DNA from: Campylobacterales bacterium
GTDB taxonomy: Bacteria > Campylobacterota > Campylobacteria > Campylobacterales > QNZT01
Direction of reading: 5' to 3'
Assembly: GCA_027081495.1 (NCBI GenBank)
Contig: JALWKJ010000046.1
Location: 1-6,983 of the forward strand
Length of the DNA stretch: 6,983 bases
Within the stretch, counting starts at the first letter, position 1; every line of letters begins with the position of its first letter. Position numbers and translations under genes: made by a program. Below are positions 1-4,824 of the stretch, in pieces. A model generated the notes under the pieces. That model was not told the DNA's origin and ran no database searches. It saw only the letters and a program-made list of their open reading frames with translations.

Positions 1-1310
1 TTTTTAATCGCTTGTCTGATATACGATTCCATCTTCATTCGCTGGCTGATTTCTTCATGAATTTGGGCTTTAAAAAAGTGAAGGTTTCTTTTTTTATCTT
101 CTTTTGCGCGAAGCATTGCCATATTCGCGTTTTTAATGAGGGTTTTTGGATCGTTTCCGTCCGAAGGAAAAAATGAAATTCCTATATCGATCTTTATAAG
201 AAGTTCGCTTGCGTTGATAAAAAACGGAGTATCGAAGAGTCTTGATATTCTTTGCGCTACGGCCGCCGCCAAAAGCTCATCGTCGATATTTTCAAATATT
301 ATAACAAATTCATCTCCGCTAAATCTGGCTATAGTATCGTAATCTCTGAGTTCCGATTGTAATCTTTGAGCGACTTCTTTTAAAAGCTCGTCTCCTTTTG
401 AGTATCCCAAAGTATGATTTATCGCTTTGAAATTATCGAGATTTATAAAAACGGTAATCATGTTTTGATTTAATCTCGCGGCTTTGTTTATGGCATTGTG
501 AAGTCTGTCGTAAAGAAGATTTTTATTTGGAAGATCTGTCAGAGAGTCGTAATTTGCCAGATATTCAAGTCTATCATGTACGCTGTTTTCATAGTTTTTA
601 TGATTTCCCATCAAAAGAAGAGAACCTTTTTTATCGTCTTTGCTTGCGATTAGCGAACGCTCCCAGTGGACTATAATCTTTTTTCCGTTTCGACAAATCA
701 TGGGAAAATCGTTTTTTATTTCTATCTTTTTTGACGCAAATGATTTTTGTATTTGAAAGAGAGTTTTTTCCTTATAGCTTTGGGGAAGGAAAAGCTCCAC
801 GAAACTTCTCCCTAAAACTTCTTCTTTTTTGTATCCCGTAAGTTGTTGTGCGAAGTGGTTGAAATCGTTGATATAACCGTTTCTGTCCAAAGATATAAGG
901 ATCAATTTTACATCATCGCTTAGAGAATTTGCATTGTTGTTTATGGCGCTTTCGAGATATTTGGTAACTTTGAAAGACTTGGCGTCGATACATATACAAT
1001 AGTAGTCGTCGCCTATAAACAGCGTATTCGTATATAAAATAGAAGTATTGTTTTTCGCATTTTTGTATTCGAGTTCTTCTCCGTAAATTGCGCTTTTATG
1101 ATTGAAATCTTCGATAAATTTCTCTTTAAGATAATCCGGAACGATCAACTCTTCAATCTTTTTTCCCAATGCTTCGTTTTGTTTATATCCAAAGATATTT
1201 TCACATGTTTGATTCCATTCCGTGATTTTACGATCTTCGTCCGCACTGAAATACGCTATATTTGATACGCTGTTTAAAAAAATATCTTTATTGTTGCCGT
1301 CTTTTTTCAT
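1..1310 (-). CDS. PAS-PAS-GGDEF signalling protein with degenerate GGDEF, 3' end (probable EAL domain) cut off by window edge
   Basis: The reading frame is open from ATG at 1310 to the left edge, 436 codons without a stop. The start is preceded by AGGAAGG a few bases upstream. No signal peptide or membrane helix is seen, so it should be cytoplasmic. Domains: PAS about 8-112 (EWN at 31-33, FGYKQNEALGK at 40-50), PAS about 130-238 (LTGYKKEEVLGRSF at 157-170), and GGDEF about 246-410 opening with YDSLTDLPN (254-262). The signature reads SGDEF (331-335). The first metal-binding Asp of the usual D-x-D-x-F-K motif is Asn290 (NLDNFK), while the guanine-binding Asn298 and Asp307 are kept. An RxxD inhibitory site, RDYD (322-325), sits five residues before SGDEF. 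The last visible residues (QRMKMESYIRQAIK) resemble the usual GGDEF-to-EAL linker, so a c-di-GMP phosphodiesterase domain probably follows. The GGDEF domain is inferred to be weak or inactive as a cyclase and to serve as a regulatory or c-di-GMP-binding domain. Confidence 0.9.
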   Translation of the reverse strand, partial: MKKDGNNKDIFLNSVSNIAYFSADEDRKITEWNQTCENIFGYKQNEALGKKIEELIVPDYLKEKFIEDFNHKSAIYGEELEYKNAKNNTSILYTNTLFIGDDYYCICIDAKSFKVTKYLESAINNNANSLSDDVKLILISLDRNGYINDFNHFAQQLTGYKKEEVLGRSFVELFLPQSYKEKTLFQIQKSFASKKIEIKNDFPMICRNGKKIIVHWERSLIASKDDKKGSLLLMGNHKNYENSVHDRLEYLANYDSLTDLPNKNLLYDRLHNAINKAARLNQNMITVFINLDNFKAINHTLGYSKGDELLKEVAQRLQSELRDYDTIARFSGDEFVIIFENIDDELLAAAVAQRISRLFDTPFFINASELLIKIDIGISFFPSDGNDPKTLIKNANMAMLRAKEDKKRNLHFFKAQIHEEISQRMKMESYIRQAIK

Positions 1311-1345
1311 TTGCCTTCCTGTTAATCCGTACCGGTTAATTAACA

Positions 1346-1351
1346 AGTATA
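1346..1351 (-). promoter_or_regulatory. Candidate -10 element for the PAS-PAS-GGDEF gene
   Basis: Read on the minus strand this is TATACT, within GATATACT, in an AT-rich stretch about 36 bases upstream of the ATG at 1310. It would give a short leader of roughly 30 bases containing the AGGAAGG ribosome site. No convincing -35 hexamer is present at the usual spacing. The octamer GATATACT also occurs upstream of the gene at 4115-4726. This is motif matching only. Confidence 0.3.
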
Positions 1352-1393
1352 TCGACGGTTTAGAAATAAATTTTATTCAAAGCGGTCAATTAT

Positions 1394-1437
1394 GATTGAG
1401 TCCTTTGAAAAACATCAATTTTTCAGAGGACTCGATT
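1394..1437. repeat. Strong inverted repeat downstream of purM (hairpin, possible terminator)
   Basis: The arms at 1398-1412 and 1419-1433 are 15 bases each, match at 14 positions and enclose a six-base loop (CATCAA). The pairing can be extended outward to 1394 and 1437 with two A-T and two G-T pairs. It lies about 50-90 bases past the purM stop and before the next gene's promoter region, where a terminator would be expected. However, no T-run follows it on either strand. The one imperfect core pair is G-U in a plus-strand transcript but C-A in a minus-strand transcript, so the RNA would fold better from the plus strand. Confidence 0.5.
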
Positions 1438-1484
1438 AGAGATAGATCGTAAATCGATGAAAACAAAGGAGATTGTCTCTTTTT

Positions 1485-2480
1485 TTAAATGAACTTGACT
1501 CTTTTGTCTCCTTTTGTAATTTTGCCTATGACATACCCGTTTGAGTTGTTTAAGATAAAATCGAGATTTTTATCATCTGTTACGATTATCATTCCCACAC
1601 CCATGTTAAATGTCCGAAAAAGTTCGTCTTCTTCTACATGATCTCTCATAAATTCAAAAATCGGTAAAACTTTTATCTTATCTTTTTTAATCTCGGCATT
1701 TAAGTGACTCGGTAAAACTCTCGGAAGATTTTCCGTAATTCCGCCTCCGGTAATGTGCGCTAGAGCTTTTATGCGGTTTTTAAGTTTTTTGAAGGTTTTA
1801 ACATAGATTTTCGTCGGCTTAAGAAGAGTGTCTATGAGTTTTTTACCATTTATTTCGCTTTCAAAAGAGAGTTTTAATTTTTCAAAAAATAGTTTTCTTG
1901 CAAGCGAATAACCGTTTGAATGGATTCCCGAGCTTCCAAGCGCGACTAAAATATCGCCCTCTTTTACCAATTTGACTCGATTCATTTCAGATTTTTCGGC
2001 GATACCGACGGCAAAACCGGCGAGATCGAAATCGTCTTTTGCATACAGTCCGGGCATTTCGGCGGTTTCCCCTCCTATGAGAGAACATTCGCTCTCTTTG
2101 CAGCCTATCGCTATGCCTTTTATTATATCCGTAGCTTCGTCGGTTTTTAGTTTTGCCGTTGCATAGTAGTCGAGAAAAAACGAGGGAGTGGCAAAATTGC
2201 AAATGAGATCATTGACGCACATCGCAACGAGATCTATTCCGACGGTATCGAATTTCTTCGCGTCGATAGCGAGTTTTAGTTTTGTTCCGACTCCGTCGGT
2301 TGCCGCGAGTATAACGGGCTCTTTATAGCCTTTTGGCAATTCATACGCTCCGGCAAAAGAGCCGATACCGCCTATGACATTTTTATCGAAAGTAGATTTT
2401 ACAAACGGTTTTATATTTTCAACAAATCTATTTCCCTCGTCTATATCGACGCCGGCGTCTTTGTAGTTAAGCTTTGCCAC
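1485..2480 (-). CDS. purM: Phosphoribosylformylglycinamidine cyclo-ligase (AIR synthase, PurM)
   Basis: This cytoplasmic enzyme of de novo purine synthesis closes the imidazole ring: FGAM + ATP gives AIR + ADP + Pi. Its 331 aa are close to the usual PurM length (about 345 in E. coli). Family signatures are all present: YKDAGVDI (6-13), GGIGSFAGAYEL (37-48), ATDGVGTKLKLA (60-71), MCVNDL then FFLDYYAT (87-108), GGETAEMPGLY (136-146), GSSGIHSNGYSLARKL (182-197) and HITGGGITENLPRVLP (242-257). The ATP-binding and C-terminal halves of the PurM fold are both complete. The start is GTG at 2480, directly after the TAG stop of the small membrane protein gene with no base between them. No strong Shine-Dalgarno is visible (only GGGA upstream), so translation is probably coupled to the upstream gene. 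No other pur gene is visible in the window. The identity is secure. Confidence 0.97.
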   Translation of the reverse strand: MAKLNYKDAGVDIDEGNRFVENIKPFVKSTFDKNVIGGIGSFAGAYELPKGYKEPVILAATDGVGTKLKLAIDAKKFDTVGIDLVAMCVNDLICNFATPSFFLDYYATAKLKTDEATDIIKGIAIGCKESECSLIGGETAEMPGLYAKDDFDLAGFAVGIAEKSEMNRVKLVKEGDILVALGSSGIHSNGYSLARKLFFEKLKLSFESEINGKKLIDTLLKPTKIYVKTFKKLKNRIKALAHITGGGITENLPRVLPSHLNAEIKKDKIKVLPIFEFMRDHVEEDELFRTFNMGVGMIIVTDDKNLDFILNNSNGYVIGKITKGDKRVKFI

Positions 2481-2720
2481 CTATTTTTCCCACTCGCAAG
2501 GAGGAAAGATTTTATTCATAAGCCAGGTTGACGGACAAAAATTCGTAAATGCCCATATAAGCATCATGATAATGACGAAAAGTTGCAATATTACCGCGAT
2601 TTGAAAATGAAAACTCTCTTTGGCTCCGGCTTGAAAATCAGCTGCTCCCATCGCGAAGAAATAGAGAATTATTCCCAACATTAGCGCGGTTAAAAGTCTT
2701 TGCATTCTTGCTGCACACAT
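2481..2720 (-). CDS. Small DUF2892/YgaP-like two-helix inner-membrane protein
   Basis: This 79-aa protein has two hydrophobic segments: about 8-27 (LLTALMLGIILYFFAMGAA) and about 41-60 (IAVILQLFVIIMMLIWAF). The second runs into FTNFCPSTWLMNKIFPPC. That ending resembles the helix-FTGFCPxxxLLxxLG tail of DUF2892 proteins, small membrane proteins of unknown role that are sometimes fused to rhodanese domains. Cys62 and Cys75 flank the tail. The ATG at 2718-2720 is chosen because AGGAG lies eight bases upstream; Met6 is a possible later start but has no such site. The gene ends immediately before the purM GTG, so the two are almost certainly cotranscribed. A role in purine metabolism is not implied. 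The family assignment rests on a remembered pattern and is moderately sure; that the gene is real is more certain. Confidence 0.75.
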   Translation of the reverse strand: MCAARMQRLLTALMLGIILYFFAMGAADFQAGAKESFHFQIAVILQLFVIIMMLIWAFTNFCPSTWLMNKIFPPCEWEK

Positions 2721-2738
2721 TTTATTCTCCTAATTTTT

Positions 2739-2778
2739 ACCCTCTTTTTATGTTTCTATTCGAATGTAAAACGAGGGT
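2739..2778 (-). repeat. Inverted repeat just upstream of the DUF2892-like gene ribosome site
   Basis: ACCCTC (2739-2744) and GAGGGT (2773-2778) pair perfectly. After one mismatch a T-run (2746-2749) faces an A-run (2768-2771), leaving a loop of about 18 bases. In the minus-strand transcript the hairpin ends about 18 bases before the ATG at 2720, just ahead of the AGGAG ribosome site. It has no U-run behind it, so it is not a classic terminator. It may be a leader structure affecting translation or RNA stability. Confidence 0.35.
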
Positions 2779-2793
2779 TTGATCTGTCCGCCT

Positions 2794-2802
2794 ATTTTAC
2801 CA
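2794..2802 (-). promoter_or_regulatory. Candidate extended -10 promoter for the DUF2892-like gene and purM
   Basis: The minus strand reads TGGTAAAAT, a TGn-type extended -10 with five of six matches to TATAAT, just after the stop of the upstream lipoprotein gene. A start near 2787 would give a leader of about 65 bases carrying the 2739-2778 hairpin. No good -35 is seen, which extended -10 promoters can tolerate. Read-through from the upstream cassette is the alternative. Confidence 0.3.
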
Positions 2803-2808
2803 AAAGAG

Positions 2809-3597
2809 TTATTTTATTTTACCAAGCTCTATCATCGGAAAGTGACTATAATCAAATTGTCTTACATTTTCACTGTTGCTTACGAACAGATTTTTTTGAT
2901 GAGGTATGACATCGTAACAATCTATATCTCTTAATACCTTTTGTGCGCCTTCGTCTATGGTTACGGCTATTTCACCGGTTTCATTGTTCTCTTCTTTTGT
3001 AATTTGAAATATTTTTAATCCCGATGTGCCGTCGCAGATAAAAAGAGTTTTATTTTGATCGATTCCCAGACCTTTTGGCGACCACATCGCCATAGTTTTT
3101 AGAAGTTTCGGGTTTTTTGGATCTTTTATATCTACGATCTCAAGCGTATTTTCACCATCTTGCAGGCGACAATCGCTTGAACTATTTAGCGTTATAAAGG
3201 CAAGATCGTCATAAACTACCACGGGATCACAACTTTTTGCATGTACAAATTTCGCTATTTGTGTCGGTTGTGTGGAGATATTCGCGTCGTAAATATACAT
3301 ACCTCTTTCTCCTCCGATATAAAGATAGCTTTTATAGCTATAAAGCGTCTCTACATCAAACGGAACATGAACTTTTGAGTTTGGATAGGGACGAGATGGT
3401 TCGCTTATGTCAAAAACTCTCAAAGCGTCTTTGTTGACGGTATAAAGATAGTCTCCTTTTATAGCGAAGCGAGCCATAGATCCGCCTTTTCCCACGCTTT
3501 GAGAGTCGCCGGAAGTTTTACCCCCTCCCGTTGAATCTCCACATCCCGTTAACAAAACGACGCTAATCGTAAAGAGAAAATAGAAAATTTTTTTCAT
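2809..3597 (-). CDS. LVIVD-repeat beta-propeller lipoprotein, C-terminal-part homolog
   Basis: This 262-aa protein is a predicted lipoprotein: signal peptide 1-18 with lipobox LLTGC, acylated Cys19. A Gly/Ser/Lys-rich linker (20-39) leads to GGSMARF (38-44). Then come five LVIVD-type propeller motifs: LRVFDISEPSRP (59-70), MYIYDANISTQP (100-111), LEIVDIKDPKNP (152-163), LKIFQITKEENN (194-205) and a weaker VRQFDYSHFP (245-254). Cys123, Cys143, Cys188 and Cys227 could form disulfides in the periplasm or at the surface. The ATG at 3597 follows the previous gene's TAA by three bases, and its AAGGA ribosome site lies inside that gene's last codons. In the LVIVD proteins I recall from Bacteroidota, this region follows the module encoded by the preceding gene within a single chain. 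Such proteins probably mediate binding or scaffolding; no enzymatic role is evident. Confidence 0.85.
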   Translation of the reverse strand: MKKIFYFLFTISVVLLTGCGDSTGGGKTSGDSQSVGKGGSMARFAIKGDYLYTVNKDALRVFDISEPSRPYPNSKVHVPFDVETLYSYKSYLYIGGERGMYIYDANISTQPTQIAKFVHAKSCDPVVVYDDLAFITLNSSSDCRLQDGENTLEIVDIKDPKNPKLLKTMAMWSPKGLGIDQNKTLFICDGTSGLKIFQITKEENNETGEIAVTIDEGAQKVLRDIDCYDVIPHQKNLFVSNSENVRQFDYSHFPMIELGKIK

Positions 3598-3600
3598 GAT

Positions 3601-4101
3601 TTAATCCTTGTAGCCGATAATGACGCCTTTTTCTTTATCGCCGTAACAATAAAAAGCGTTTCTGTCCGTTTGTGTTTGAAGAGGATCATAGATAAAAACA
3701 TTCTCTTCCCTGTGTACTTTTATAATATTGTCTATATCTCTTATATCGAGTACAACCAAATCGGTAAAACTATCCGCGTATAGATATCCGTTTTTGACGG
3801 AGATATCTATATTTCCGGGAAGATTTATGAAGTATTTTTTTATAGGTTTCGATTTGTTTGTATTGTCGATGATATGAATACCTTTGTTAGGTTCGTTTAT
3901 AAAAAGAAGATCGTTATAGATATAGATTTTGCCGGCTTTTTTTATCTCTTTCGGTTTTTCGATACGAGGAAGTTCTCTAAACTCTTTATAACTCATATAA
4001 ATCGGTTCTTTGCAGTCGTCATAAATCGGATATCTTTCTGTGCATCCGGATAAAACAACCGTTGCCGTTATAAATAAAAAGAGGTTTATGGATAGTTTCA
4101 T
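3601..4101 (-). CDS. LVIVD-repeat lipoprotein, N-terminal-part homolog of the propeller protein
   Basis: This 166-aa predicted lipoprotein has signal peptide 1-19, lipobox VLSGC and acylated Cys20. Mature residues 33-72 (PIYMSYKEFRELP, then GKIYIYNDLLFINEPNKG) match the N-terminal module I recall from Bacteroidota LVIVD lipoproteins. Two propeller motifs follow: IHIIDNTNKSKP (75-86) and LVVLDIRDIDNI (115-126), 40 residues apart, with FINLPGNIDISVKNGYLYADS (91-111) between them. It ends at KGVIIGYKD, the point where the single-chain relatives continue through a linker into the next five motifs. The start at 4101 is preferred over an in-frame ATG at 4170. It places a complete lipoprotein signal at the N-terminus and has TAGGAGA upstream, whereas the longer start would overlap the previous gene. 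The stop codon of the upstream barrel gene (TAG) is part of this ribosome site, so coupling is likely. Confidence 0.85.
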   Translation of the reverse strand: MKLSINLFLFITATVVLSGCTERYPIYDDCKEPIYMSYKEFRELPRIEKPKEIKKAGKIYIYNDLLFINEPNKGIHIIDNTNKSKPIKKYFINLPGNIDISVKNGYLYADSFTDLVVLDIRDIDNIIKVHREENVFIYDPLQTQTDRNAFYCYGDKEKGVIIGYKD

Positions 4102-4114
4102 CAATTTAACTCTC

Positions 4115-4726
4115 CTAAAGTGAAAATAGATATCCGAATTTAAAAAATTCGATATCGATAAAATAGGCATGATCGTTTATAAAGAACATATCGTCGTATA
4201 TGTCGTTGTTTTCGGTTAGATAACGCCCTATCGCAAAACTAAAACCGTAGTAGAAATTTGGGCTTTTTTTGGGTAAAAACCTGTATCCAACTCCCGCTCC
4301 TATGCCTAATTTGTCGGTTCTTTGTATGACATCTTCGTTTCTAAGTTTCCCTTTGATCGAACAAAATCTCATAAAAGCGTCAAAATAGATCCCGTCTTCA
4401 AGCGAACGGAGATATTTTCTATAGCGAGTATCGACATATAAAAAGCTTTCTTGATAATGACGGACGATATTTCGCTTATTTTGATAATAGTTTATAGATC
4501 TGTCTTCTTTCGTCCACAGTATGGGAAAAGCGATTTCCGTGTTGTTGTTTGGGTTAAATATCGAAATTCCCGTACTAAAATAAAATGTCGTATCGCCCAA
4601 AGCGAGAATGGAAAGAGGATTTATCTCAAAACCTACATAAAGTTTTTTCGAGTTTTGAAGATCGATTGATTTTGCATACAAAAGAGCCGAAAAAAATAAA
4701 AAAGAGATTATAAACCGTTTAATCAT
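4115..4726 (-). CDS. Secreted, probable outer-membrane beta-barrel protein, first gene of the lipoprotein cassette
   Basis: This 203-aa protein has a signal peptide at about 1-18 (IISFLFFSALLYA, cleavage before KSID). The rest alternates polar and aromatic/hydrophobic residues, as in beta strands: KKLYVGFEINPLSIL (27-41), TTFYFSTGISIF (46-57), YVDTRYRKYL, GIYFDAFMRFCSIKG, KLGIGAGVGYRFL, FYYGFSFAIGRYL and a C-terminal FIDIEFFKFGYLFSL. The GIGAGVGYRF and YRKYL patterns recall DUF3575-type small outer-membrane proteins. I do not recognise a specific family, and a soluble periplasmic beta protein is possible. The ATG at 4726 has AGGA eight bases upstream and a candidate extended -10 about 40 bases upstream. 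The gene is followed after 13 bases by the first LVIVD lipoprotein, which suggests the barrel and the two lipoproteins form one envelope assembly. That functional link is inference. Confidence 0.8.
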   Translation of the reverse strand: MIKRFIISFLFFSALLYAKSIDLQNSKKLYVGFEINPLSILALGDTTFYFSTGISIFNPNNNTEIAFPILWTKEDRSINYYQNKRNIVRHYQESFLYVDTRYRKYLRSLEDGIYFDAFMRFCSIKGKLRNEDVIQRTDKLGIGAGVGYRFLPKKSPNFYYGFSFAIGRYLTENNDIYDDMFFINDHAYFIDIEFFKFGYLFSL

Positions 4727-4762
4727 GAAAAAATCCTAAAAGTTTTAATGTAAAATTAATAT

Positions 4763-4771
4763 AGTATATCA
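4763..4771 (-). promoter_or_regulatory. Candidate extended -10 promoter for the barrel/LVIVD cassette
   Basis: The minus strand reads TGATATACT: a TGn extension plus TATACT (five of six matches to the consensus) in an AT-rich region between the GGDEF-EAL stop (4825) and the barrel gene start (4726). Transcription would begin near 4756, giving a leader of about 30 bases with the AGGA ribosome site. No clear -35 is present. It is the only promoter-like element I see ahead of the three-gene cassette. Confidence 0.4.
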
Positions 4772-4824
4772 AAATTTATATGTGTATGGTAATAATAGGC
4801 GCGGCGATAAAGGATCGATCTTTT

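Noticed and set aside
136..342. Plus-strand open frame of 68 codons
   Set aside because: It lies antisense within the GGDEF coding region, which has clear domain motifs in the minus-strand frame. No ribosome site or recognisable protein.
1335..1344. Perfect palindrome GTTAATTAAC as an operator
   Set aside because: A ten-base AT-rich palindrome is expected by chance in this DNA. It lies near a candidate transcription start, but nothing else supports a binding site.
3597..3610. Frameshift or nonsense mutation splitting a single LVIVD gene
   Set aside because: The downstream gene has its own ribosome site, ATG, full signal peptide and lipobox, which a simple frameshift or nonsense mutation would not create.
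4102..4170. Upstream in-frame start (ATG at 4170) for the first LVIVD lipoprotein
   Set aside because: It would overlap the barrel gene and bury the lipoprotein signal peptide inside the chain. The start at 4101 has a ribosome site and a clean signal peptide.
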